This document shows, in pieces, positions 55,122-62,726 of a stretch of DNA of 64,000 bases. The notes below the pieces were generated by a model that saw nothing but the letters and a program-made list of their open reading frames with translations, made no database searches and was not told where the DNA came from. A program made the translations under genes and the position numbers. The DNA lies in contig NZ_CP047475.1 of assembly GCF_010587385.1 (NCBI RefSeq), positions 1,364,001 to 1,428,000 on the forward strand, in the 5' to 3' direction. The DNA is from Vibrio astriarenae. Its GTDB lineage: Bacteria > Pseudomonadota > Gammaproteobacteria > Enterobacterales > Vibrionaceae. Position 1 is the stretch's first letter, and each line of letters opens with the position of its first letter.

Positions 55122-55402
55122 GATTGTGGTATGTAAAGCGACCAGGGTCATCAGCAAGCTGGGCAGAAGCATATGTTAATATAGTTTGATCGACCTCTAG
55201 CAAGCTTTTGGACAATGGTGAGTTAGAGGTTTTACTCAATTAGTATTTAAAGGATTATTCTAGATATTGCAAAGTTGCTAATCGATAGACCAAAATCAAC
55301 TACCCACCATTGTTCGCCTTGAGATGATGAACTAAAACGACACGCTTTTCTCAATCAAAATATGCTCCCACAAGTTTTTGCTTAGCTTTATAAGCGGTTG
55401 AT

Positions 55403-55416
55403 TTGATCGAGATCAA
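55403..55416. promoter_or_regulatory. FNR-type site TTGATCGAGATCAA
   Basis: Exact match to TTGATNNNNATCAA, about 90 bp upstream of the lipoprotein gene at 55506. Suggests oxygen-responsive control of that gene (inference). Confidence 0.45.
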
Positions 55417-55505
55417 TCATCGCTTTAATGGTACCAAAACTGCCCTACCAAATTTCAGCAGTGTGCCACGATAAATGTGAATACTACTGTTATTGGGAGG
55501 TTTAG

Positions 55506-56615
55506 ATGGGTATTCGAACTATAATTTGGGGAATGATGGTACCTGTAGTTTTGTCTGCGTGTGGCGGAGATGACGATAGTGGTTCAGTTAGTTCCCCTGA
55601 TCTAAATTTGGGGCTCGAATCGAAAATTAGTTTTAACAATTTTCCCCTTCCCGCCTCGATGCCTGGTGCAAGCTTGTCGGCAACATCGTTTAATTATGCT
55701 GTGTCTAATGAAAATCTTTATGTGCCTGTCGATTATAATGGGAAAGACTATGTTGCCCGTTTAGAGTTGGGGAGTGCTTATTGGAATGACATGGCAGGTT
55801 ATGAGCATCTAATGTCCATTTTTGTTTTTGCTGATGAAATGGATAACCAAAACAACTCAGTTGTCTTGGCTCAACCTGTTGGTAGCTCACGCTATATGGT
55901 CCATATAGGTGGAGATGCTATGTGGATACCCGATCTTCTTGATATTGGTCCACACTCGTATCATGTAGCTCAAACTTCATCGGACGTTAGTGATTATGAC
56001 TCTATGTATTTAATGGGTCCCAGAGGCGATTACAGGTACGCGGGTTCAAATGCAGCGGCAGATATTTCAAAGCGTAGTGATTCTATGACGATAGAATCGA
56101 CTGTCGCTACTCGTAATGCTGTCTACTCATATAATCTTTCAAAAGTATATAGCGTGCATGAAGGTATAGACTGGAACTTTTCTGACTACGGGTTACTGCT
56201 AAAAGTACTGGTTGATGATTATCAATTGTGGGCTGTGACTTCAGAAGGGTATGTTGCTCGGTTTATCGAGACTGAATTGAGTTGGACAATAGTCGGTCAG
56301 GTGAATGTACCGAGTGAGTACCAAAGTCTTATGTCAACTGGCTCAGCTTACATTGCGCAAGATGATTGGTATATCTATTTCCCTGGTGGGATCGCGTTCC
56401 ATAAGCTAAGTTATGATAGTTGTCAGTACCTAAATAGTGATTTATCAAAGGATGCATCGTTTGGCATTGATTACATGATGAAAAAACAAGCCTTCTTAAT
56501 TCAAGGAGTTATGGCTGCTGAGCCTCGATATATTTATACTACTCAACTTACTGATGGTAAGAGCACATTGATTTCTGCAAACATTTTGTTTTTAGCTGAG
56601 AATGAGTGTAAGTAG
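55506..56615 (+). CDS. Hypothetical lipoprotein, 369 residues
   Basis: ATG 55506 (TTGGGAGG upstream) starts a lipoprotein signal with LSAC at Cys19, followed by GGDDDSG. The mature protein is rich in Tyr, Ser and beta-forming residues with repeated short YxxxLxxG-like stretches. It may be an envelope beta-propeller or sandwich, but no family is recognised. It has no agar operator, is preceded by an FNR-type site and lies in the interrupted part of the agar locus. Confidence 0.65.
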   Translation: MGIRTIIWGMMVPVVLSACGGDDDSGSVSSPDLNLGLESKISFNNFPLPASMPGASLSATSFNYAVSNENLYVPVDYNGKDYVARLELGSAYWNDMAGYEHLMSIFVFADEMDNQNNSVVLAQPVGSSRYMVHIGGDAMWIPDLLDIGPHSYHVAQTSSDVSDYDSMYLMGPRGDYRYAGSNAAADISKRSDSMTIESTVATRNAVYSYNLSKVYSVHEGIDWNFSDYGLLLKVLVDDYQLWAVTSEGYVARFIETELSWTIVGQVNVPSEYQSLMSTGSAYIAQDDWYIYFPGGIAFHKLSYDSCQYLNSDLSKDASFGIDYMMKKQAFLIQGVMAAEPRYIYTTQLTDGKSTLISANILFLAENECK

Positions 56616-56716
56616 TGGTAATGCTTAGGTTTTGTAGACAAATTCAGGTTAGGAAAACTGGTGCACGTTTGGCATAAGTGTCCCTAACTTTAAATAGACG
56701 AGAAACACAATGGGGA

Positions 56717-56754
56717 AAAGGTGTGCTTGCCATGATCGGCTTCAGCACACCTTT
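56717..56754. terminator. Terminator-like inverted repeat after hypothetical lipoprotein gene
   Basis: Arms AAAGGTGTGCT (56717-56727) and AGCACACCTTT (56744-56754), 11 bp perfect. Lies between two convergent genes and could serve both. Confidence 0.75.
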
Positions 56755-56857
56755 GGACAAAAACGTTTTAGTCGTGCTGCTCTAAACGATTTAGTTCAGA
56801 TTATAAAAAGTATCTTGAAGCCTAAAATGTTTGTTATGTTTGTTGTAAGCAGTGTGC

Positions 56858-57199
56858 CTACCTTGAAAATTTGAGGATTCTTACCTTTAGGCATACAATA
56901 ATTTTTGGTAATAAATACCACCAGTACGAACCCAAAATACCCGAATACAAAGCAGGCACCCAGAAGTTATTTAGGTCTCTGTAAACGCTATAATTACCTG
57001 ATGAGTCCTTCAGACTAAGAACCGATGTTCCATCGAAGTAGTGATATATCGGGAATAGCCCCAAAGAAACCGGAAAGTCCAATGGTAACACTAATAACCA
57101 TCCATTCACTGCGACAGGATCGCTTGATGTAGCAATCGAAATAGCTAAAAAAATCACAAAGCAAAGATGACTCAAGCCAAAGAATATTGAAATCAACAC
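56858..57199 (-). CDS. Hypothetical membrane protein, 113 residues
   Basis: Three hydrophobic segments (about 1-23, 32-50, 82-103). Start is GTG 57199 or TTG 57196, close behind AGGGGG. Function unknown; low confidence as a gene, but frame, SD and membrane pattern support it. Adjacent to the insertion element. Confidence 0.5.
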   Translation of the reverse strand: MLISIFFGLSHLCFVIFLAISIATSSDPVAVNGWLLVLPLDFPVSLGLFPIYHYFDGTSVLSLKDSSGNYSVYRDLNNFWVPALYSGILGSYWWYLLPKIIVCLKVRILKFSR

Positions 57200-57627
57200 A
57201 TCCCCCTAAAAACATAACACTTTATATAAGGAAACAAGTCGCTTTTCCCACGCGCATCCTGCCGCCTATTACTTTTATCGATTTGTGACGTGGCACTAAT
57301 AAGCCAAAGTAAATCAGAGCGTTAGCAAATCAACACTATGCCATCAGTTGCACTTTAAGGCAAATTACCTTTTATCACCCCTATGACAACAAAGACTACT
57401 CATTGTGACTTTACATATGACCTTAAACACACGATGACTCAATCTGCCTTTATGTAAAACGTCGCTGATTTTATATTTCAACATGATCTTCTCCAAGCGC
57501 CCTAATGAACGAGCATGAGCTCCATGAACACAGCGAACCCGCAACTTGCTGGAAGTTACACAGATGAGAAAAAGTAGGTCAAACCAATGCACGGTAATTT
57601 TTGTGGTTTGGTGCCGCTGGCATGATG
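57200..57627. other. Region left of the insertion element, no supported gene
   Basis: About 430 bp between the hypothetical membrane protein and the left inverted repeat of the IS. A minus-strand open frame (57365-57691) runs into the IS and has no SD. I saw no repeat or operator here. Confidence 0.4.
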
Positions 57628-57692
57628 TATGGAATCCACTCCCTCCTTTGAAATCTAGACTTAGGAGAGTGAGACAAAACCGAGGTTCCAAT

Positions 57693-58724
57693 ATGTTAAC
57701 TAAAAATGTTATCGCTATCGACTTAGCAAAAAATGTTCTTCAAGCCTGCCACATCAGCATTCATGGTGAGCTTCTGTCCAATAAACCTTTAAGTCGCCAA
57801 AAAACGAAAGAGTTTCTGGCAAAAGCTAAGCCTTCGATTGTCGCCATGGAAGGTTGTTGCGGTTGCCATTACTGGGGACAATTAGCAGAAAAATTTGGAC
57901 ATGAAGTGCGGATTATTAACCCGAAGAAGGTGAAAGGACACCTAGAAGGTCACAAAACCGATCATAATGATGCTCTTGCCATCGCCAATGCGGCAATTCA
58001 AATTGGCATTAAATACAGTCGACCAAAATCATTAGAGCAACAATCGATGCATTCTTTAGAAAGTAGCCGTCGGTTCTTATCTCGCAATGTGGTTTCTCTA
58101 GGACAACACATTCGAGGGACTATTTTAGGGTACGGTATTGCAAACCCTCGAGGTGAAAAAGGTCTAAAAGCGTCAATTCAAACTGTTCTGGATGGAGAAA
58201 CATCAATACCTGCCAGTGTTGTTTCTGTTTTGTCCATGCTGTGGGAACAATACAAACAACTCAAAGCGAAACTCATCGCATTTGAAAAAGAAAAAAATGC
58301 TTTAACTCGTCAGATAGAACCATGCCAACGATTAATGGAAATTGAAGGCGTTGGTGAAACTACCGCCGCAATGCTTTATACAACTCTTGGTGATGGAAAG
58401 CAGTTCAAGAATGGAAGACAAGCATCAGCATTTGTTGGCCTTACACCCAAACAACACAGTTCAGGTGGCAAGGTCTTTATGATTGGGATCGATAAATGCG
58501 GTGGTGTGAAGGAGCTACGCTCCCTTCTCTATCTTGGTGCAATGTCTTATGTTGGACGACTACCCGAAAAACCGAAGACTCAAAAGGATGCCTGGTTGAG
58601 GAGTATCATTGATCGCATTGGCTTTAAAAAAGCCTGTATTGCACTAGCCAATAAAATTGTAAGAACTGCGTGGGCAATGCTTCGATATGAAACTGAATAC
58701 AAACCCGTACTGTTCACCAATTAA
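57693..58724 (+). CDS. IS110-family transposase (DEDD, serine type)
   Basis: ATG 57693 gives 343 residues. N-terminal RuvC-like DEDD domain: IDLAKN with Asp10, AMEGCCG with Glu, KTDHNDALAI with the last two Asp. C-terminal Transposase_20 domain has the HhH-like EGVGETTAAMLYTTLGD and SSGGK with the predicted catalytic Ser. Intact, so the element may be active. The open frame extends upstream to 57546 across the left inverted repeat, but that part is not transposase. Confidence 0.92.
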   Translation: MLTKNVIAIDLAKNVLQACHISIHGELLSNKPLSRQKTKEFLAKAKPSIVAMEGCCGCHYWGQLAEKFGHEVRIINPKKVKGHLEGHKTDHNDALAIANAAIQIGIKYSRPKSLEQQSMHSLESSRRFLSRNVVSLGQHIRGTILGYGIANPRGEKGLKASIQTVLDGETSIPASVVSVLSMLWEQYKQLKAKLIAFEKEKNALTRQIEPCQRLMEIEGVGETTAAMLYTTLGDGKQFKNGRQASAFVGLTPKQHSSGGKVFMIGIDKCGGVKELRSLLYLGAMSYVGRLPEKPKTQKDAWLRSIIDRIGFKKACIALANKIVRTAWAMLRYETEYKPVLFTN

Positions 58725-58941
58725 TCACAAACCTATTTAATCAATTTTACGAAATGATGATGCATAAAAGGTAAGACCAACCTGCTGAAAACCTGACCAT
58801 TCTGTCATGCTGTGAAAAGCTGCTGACACGATAAGGACGGTAGGTGCGCAAACATCAAAGGCTAGAAGGTAGCTCCTTCAACAAGAAGCCGAATATACGT
58901 ACGCATCTTAACTTTTATTGATTTTATCACTTTGTAAATAC
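58725..58941 (+). ncRNA. Candidate guide (bridge/seek) RNA region of the IS element
   Basis: Noncoding 3' segment between transposase stop and right inverted repeat. Known for this family: a structured RNA from the noncoding end pairs with donor and target DNA. Short stems are visible by eye (for example AGGTAGCTCCTT around 58866). Exact RNA limits cannot be set without folding and comparison. Confidence 0.4.
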
Positions 58942-58953
58942 GTGGATTCCATA

Positions 58954-59108
58954 TACCGAATGGGGCAGATATGAGTTTACCAACATCGCCCGGATTCGAT
59001 CCCAATCAGCAAAGAAAACACTGCTCCTATAAGAACTGTGCTCTCTTTCAGTTCACCCACGTAATCTTAGATATTAACCATTAAGCTAGCTCTGAGCCCA
59101 AACACAGA
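58954..59108. other. Region right of the insertion element
   Basis: No gene seen. GGATTCGATCCC (about 58991-59002) superficially resembles a tRNA T-arm, but no acceptor or anticodon arms can be built. Confidence 0.4.
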
Positions 59109-59136
59109 AAAGCCTCCAAAATTTGTTGGAGGCTTT
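59109..59136 (-). terminator. Terminator after GH50 gene 4
   Basis: Arms AAAGCCTCCAA (59109-59119) and TTGGAGGCTTT (59126-59136), followed by UUUUCUG on the minus strand. Confidence 0.85.
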
Positions 59137-59171
59137 GATGTTGAATAGCCGTGCTGCTATCGATGCGCTAA

Positions 59172-61406
59172 CTATTTATAACGACGTTTATACATAGAGC
59201 TATGTAGACGTTTCGCGGCTTCTACCATAGGTTCATATGGAGTATCTGCAATTGAGACAAACCCAACGTTGTAGTTTTCGCCATCGTATGAGCGACCAGT
59301 AATGGGTGAGTCGATGTATTGGAACCAGTGTGCGCCAACAAAGTATGGGTTGTCGATAACTGAGTGCATATACGCTTCATACATCTCACCACGCTCTTGT
59401 TGATTACCGGCGGTCACTAGGCCAGGGTGGTATAACCCCGTATCTTTTGAGCCAATATGGAACTCACCGATGATGCTTGGCATATCTACTTCAGATAGGA
59501 AGCTCCATGGCTGAGGATGTAGACCTTCTTTGTAGTAGTTGTAGCTAATGACATCGCAGTATTTTGCTGCAGCGCGCACTACGTCTGGAGTCATACCCCA
59601 GTCAGCGAAGCGGCAGCCCAAATAGAGGTGATTTGGCAGCTCTACTTTTAGCGCTTCACGAACGATCTTGAAGTACTGAGAGGCGTAGGCTTCCAATAGG
59701 ATGCCATAGTCTTCAAGCTGCGCTTCGTTGTTAGCTAAACCTTTGACACCGTGGCTTAGCGCTTCCCATGAAGCGATTTCCGTACCCCAACGAGCGTTGA
59801 GTGATTCAATATCACCATACTTATCACGCAGAACGTTCATAAACTCTGCTTTTGTAGGACATTCATTCGCGTCACGGCTTAGGGTATGGATTGCAATACC
59901 GTGCTGACCTTCGATGGTGCCCATACGACCCCAACTCTTTTCATTGTCGATAAAGATACCCACACACCAAGGCGTATCTTTGATCTCTTCGCGAACTTGC
60001 TTAACGGTAGCTTCTGCACGTTCTTTAAATAGTGGATCGAACGGGTCCGGAAGAGGAGACCAGAAGTCGTCACCGCTACTTACTGTTTTAAATTCACCAA
60101 TGATCCACCCATTTGCGAAGAATGGTACCTTTTCATTGGAGTAAAATTCAGGAGCAGTCCAGTTACCTAACGAGGTGAAGCCCCAGTTAAGCATGCGATC
60201 CATGGTGACTTCTCGCCACTTATCCATGTATTGCTTGCCATATTTACGTTGTAAGTTGGCGGCGTAAAAACTGAAAGTTTCGCCTTGATCAAGGGCACCT
60301 TCAAAATTCTCACGCATGTAGGCGTAGTGCTCTCCCAACTCATCGTCGTAGTCTGGCAACCATTGGAAGCAGTTACGACGAACATCGCTACCGACAAATG
60401 CGGTTTGCTTGGCTTCCATTGAAACTTCGAATTTTTCAATCGAGTCCTCAGGTGTTAAGTCATCAGGGGAGCGCTGTTCAACTTTACTATGGTCGTAATC
60501 TACGCCAGTTTGGGTGTAGGAGTTCGCAAGGCGTATGATATCGATTCCTGTCGCGAAATATGGGTAACCCTCTGGATCAACCAAAGACCATTTACCATCG
60601 ATTTTCTCAGTGCGATAAAAACCAGTCGCTTCGTAACGTTTACCTTCTTTATATCCGCCAAAGCGAGAGCGGTCAGGCATCGCACCTTCTTTAAGCATTT
60701 GAAGTTCACGCTCAGTAAACTCTGTCAGCTCTTGATCGTTGTGGACTTTCTCTGGGTATTCAAAACCTGCGTTTTGACCGTAGCAGTCAATAATGTTGGA
60801 AAGGTAGCTAGGGTTTATCTCTGGGCTGAGCATGAGACGGAAATTGGACAGTTCAAGCTCATGGTCAATGAGTGTGCCGTGAATACTAAGTTCGACTTGC
60901 ACAATATCTGATAGGTCGATGTTCATTAGACCCCACATCCAAGTGGCATAAACAAATGGACTATCCCAAGGAGCAGGGTTGGAACGAAAACCTGAATAGT
61001 AGTTGGTGTTGCCTTTTAAATACTCACCTTTAAGCTCTACTAGGTAGCTAGTATCAGTGTCACCAGTGACATTGACGCAGCGACTATGCATTTGTCCTTT
61101 AGAGTCAAAAATATTGATAAAAACCTGAGTGGACCTGGAGCGTAGATTGTGAGCGTCAAAAGCAAAGCAAAACTCTGGCATTTGGCTCCAGTCCCATTTT
61201 TCTCCAGGCTCAGGCTCAAGAAACACTGACGTATACATGTTCTCTGCACTATGACACTGGATTTTAAGCTTCGCCTGTGACGTCATTGATGCATCAATAT
61301 TATTAAAGCGAAAAGCCTTGGGTAGTTGTTCGGTGGAGAAATCAAACAGAGCCACGGAGCTATCATGCTTTGAGTGTTTCACCACATCATTAATGGTTGG
61401 TGTCAT
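59172..61406 (-). CDS. GH50 beta-agarase 4, cytoplasmic
   Basis: The 744-residue GH50 has no signal peptide (starts MTPTINDVVKHSKHDSSVAL) and only one N-terminal beta-sandwich (about 15-190). The GH50 barrel has acid/base Glu489 (FIDNEKSWGR) and nucleophile Glu648 (GEFHIG). Probably exo-acting on imported neoagaro-oligosaccharides, feeding GH117. ATG 61406 follows GAGAG. Divergent from regulator 2 and sharing its operator region. Confidence 0.92.
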   Translation of the reverse strand: MTPTINDVVKHSKHDSSVALFDFSTEQLPKAFRFNNIDASMTSQAKLKIQCHSAENMYTSVFLEPEPGEKWDWSQMPEFCFAFDAHNLRSRSTQVFINIFDSKGQMHSRCVNVTGDTDTSYLVELKGEYLKGNTNYYSGFRSNPAPWDSPFVYATWMWGLMNIDLSDIVQVELSIHGTLIDHELELSNFRLMLSPEINPSYLSNIIDCYGQNAGFEYPEKVHNDQELTEFTERELQMLKEGAMPDRSRFGGYKEGKRYEATGFYRTEKIDGKWSLVDPEGYPYFATGIDIIRLANSYTQTGVDYDHSKVEQRSPDDLTPEDSIEKFEVSMEAKQTAFVGSDVRRNCFQWLPDYDDELGEHYAYMRENFEGALDQGETFSFYAANLQRKYGKQYMDKWREVTMDRMLNWGFTSLGNWTAPEFYSNEKVPFFANGWIIGEFKTVSSGDDFWSPLPDPFDPLFKERAEATVKQVREEIKDTPWCVGIFIDNEKSWGRMGTIEGQHGIAIHTLSRDANECPTKAEFMNVLRDKYGDIESLNARWGTEIASWEALSHGVKGLANNEAQLEDYGILLEAYASQYFKIVREALKVELPNHLYLGCRFADWGMTPDVVRAAAKYCDVISYNYYKEGLHPQPWSFLSEVDMPSIIGEFHIGSKDTGLYHPGLVTAGNQQERGEMYEAYMHSVIDNPYFVGAHWFQYIDSPITGRSYDGENYNVGFVSIADTPYEPMVEAAKRLHSSMYKRRYK

Positions 61407-61432
61407 TATAATTACTCTCAGTTAAAACAAAC

Positions 61433-61493
61433 TTGGTTTACTTTAAGGCTAAAAGTCTAATTTGTTAACCAATTTGATTTTTGGTAGTACCAA
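61433..61493. promoter_or_regulatory. UxuR-like operators between GH50 gene 4 and regulator 2
   Basis: TTGGTTTACTTT (61433-61444, partial), TTTGTTAACCAA (61461-61472) and TTGGTAGTACCAA (61481-61493, one base longer). The rest of the 320-bp gap (to 61726) holds no other recognised element. Confidence 0.55.
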
Positions 61494-61726
61494 TTATTGA
61501 TCGAAATCCCACAATTTGTCTGCTTTATGATTATTTTAGGATTTAAATCCTGACATCGGAAGTCTCGCGCTAGTACTGCGCATTTCTTGTACTACAAATA
61601 GTTATCAAAAATGCGACCTACCGTACTATGCTCCGTATTGGTACACTGATACAATAAAATCTATAAATAAATCAATAGCACCTAGTAGACCGGAAGGTCA
61701 GATGAGTAGGTTGGGGTATTAGGACT

Positions 61727-62485
61727 ATGAAACAGACGACAAAGCGCCGTTACTTTGATATCGGTCTACAAATCGAGGAACTTCTTTATTCCGGAGTGTT
61801 TAAGGCAGGGGAGAGGCTGCCGTCGGAGCGTGAGCTGAGTGAGCGATTTGAAACCAGTCGTGCTACCATTCGTGAAGCGATCATTATGCTTGAGCTCAAA
61901 GGTTTGGTAGTAGTTCGCCAAGGTGCAGGGATTTACTTCATTGACTCACCAGAGAAAATTACCTCTCGCACCATTGTACCTCACAATGATGTTGGGCCAT
62001 TTGAGCTACTTCAAGCGCGTCAAATTATTGAGAGTAATATCGCTGGCTTTGCTGCAACTCAGATTAAAATCAATGAGTTAAGGGAGCTGAAGCGAGTTCT
62101 TCAAGAGCAAGAAAAAGAACTGGAAGGGGACAGTGAGCGTTTTGAAGAGCTCGACCGTCAGTTCCATACTTTGATTTCAGAATCGACTCAAAACCGTGTT
62201 CTAATCAATCAAGCAAGTGAGATGTGGCGCAGTGTTCGTACACAAAATCCGTTATGGAAAGCCCTGAACGATAAGTATTTGCATGAGAAAGAGCTCAAAG
62301 CGACGTGGTTAGAAGATCATAAGAAGATATTCATGGCATTACAAAAGCGTAATCCAGAAGAAGCAAAGCAAGCGGTTTGGGAGCACATTGAAAACAGTAA
62401 ACAAGAGCTGTTGAAGATTGCGAGCTCCGACAATATGGAAGCTGATCTTGATGATTACTTCTTTGCTATGGATTTAGAAATCTAA
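61727..62485 (+). CDS. FadR-subfamily GntR regulator 2 (UxuR/ExuR-like)
   Basis: The 252-residue paralogue of the regulator at 37957-38715 is by eye about 70% identical. The winged helix is almost unchanged (residues about 12-75 differ at only a few positions), while the FCD effector domain differs more. Both should bind the same operators but may sense different ligands. Followed by the LacY-type symporter gene. A hairpin (TATGGG 62506-62511 / CCCATA 62528-62533) lies just downstream. Confidence 0.9.
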   Translation: MKQTTKRRYFDIGLQIEELLYSGVFKAGERLPSERELSERFETSRATIREAIIMLELKGLVVVRQGAGIYFIDSPEKITSRTIVPHNDVGPFELLQARQIIESNIAGFAATQIKINELRELKRVLQEQEKELEGDSERFEELDRQFHTLISESTQNRVLINQASEMWRSVRTQNPLWKALNDKYLHEKELKATWLEDHKKIFMALQKRNPEEAKQAVWEHIENSKQELLKIASSDNMEADLDDYFFAMDLEI

Positions 62486-62570
62486 ACCCAACAACCATCA
62501 TTTGATATGGGTTTTGCATCAGTAAAGCCCATACTTCGTTCTTTGAATACCCAGTTACTTTTTGTTCGTT

Positions 62571-62689
62571 TGTGATACCTGCTTCACATAAATACAAACA
62601 AAACCTCAGAATTCTGTCGCCTCAATCACTTTAAATTGGTTAACCATAAGGTAGTATGCACTACGTTATATTGGCTTTTGGTCGACCAA
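62571..62689. promoter_or_regulatory. Symporter promoter: operators TTGGTTAACCAT and TTGGTCGACCAA
   Basis: TTGGTTAACCAT (62636-62647) and the perfect palindrome TTGGTCGACCAA (62678-62689) are 42 bp apart; the second is 38 bp before the start. TGTGATACCTGCTTCACA (62571-62588) is CRP-like but with 8 rather than 6 spacer bases. Confidence 0.62.
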
Positions 62690-62726
62690 TTAATTTTATT
62701 TTTTTAAGTGTAAGTGGTGAGTAAGC

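Larger units (their letters stand above)
55003..55505. other. 500-bp intergenic region: terminator and FNR-like site
   Basis: Contains a strong terminator (55090-55121) and a perfect FNR-type site TTGATCGAGATCAA (55403-55416), about 90 bp upstream of the next gene. A 67-codon minus-strand frame runs through the terminator and is not believed. Confidence 0.4.
57628..58953 (+). mobile_element. IS110-family insertion element, IS1111-like group
   Basis: A 12-bp inverted repeat TATGGAATCCAC (57628-57639) / GTGGATTCCATA (58942-58953) flanks the transposase gene. Such repeats, slightly inside the ends, with a short 5' and longer 3' noncoding part, characterise the IS1111 group. The exact ends lie a few bases outside. 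The 217-bp 3' noncoding segment (58725-58941) is where this group is expected to encode its guide (bridge/seek) RNA. Confidence 0.75.

Noticed and set aside
55036..55239. 67-codon minus-strand frame after GH50 gene 3
   Set aside because: Runs through a strong terminator hairpin and lacks an SD.
57365..57691. 108-codon minus-strand open frame left of and into the insertion element
   Set aside because: It crosses the IS left inverted repeat, has no ribosome site and shows no recognisable family.
57546..57692. 49-codon N-terminal extension of the transposase
   Set aside because: It crosses the IS end; the family starts at MLTKNVIAIDLAKN (ATG 57693).
58985..59100. tRNA-like GGATTCGATCCC segment
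   Set aside because: No cloverleaf with acceptor, D and anticodon arms can be formed on either strand.
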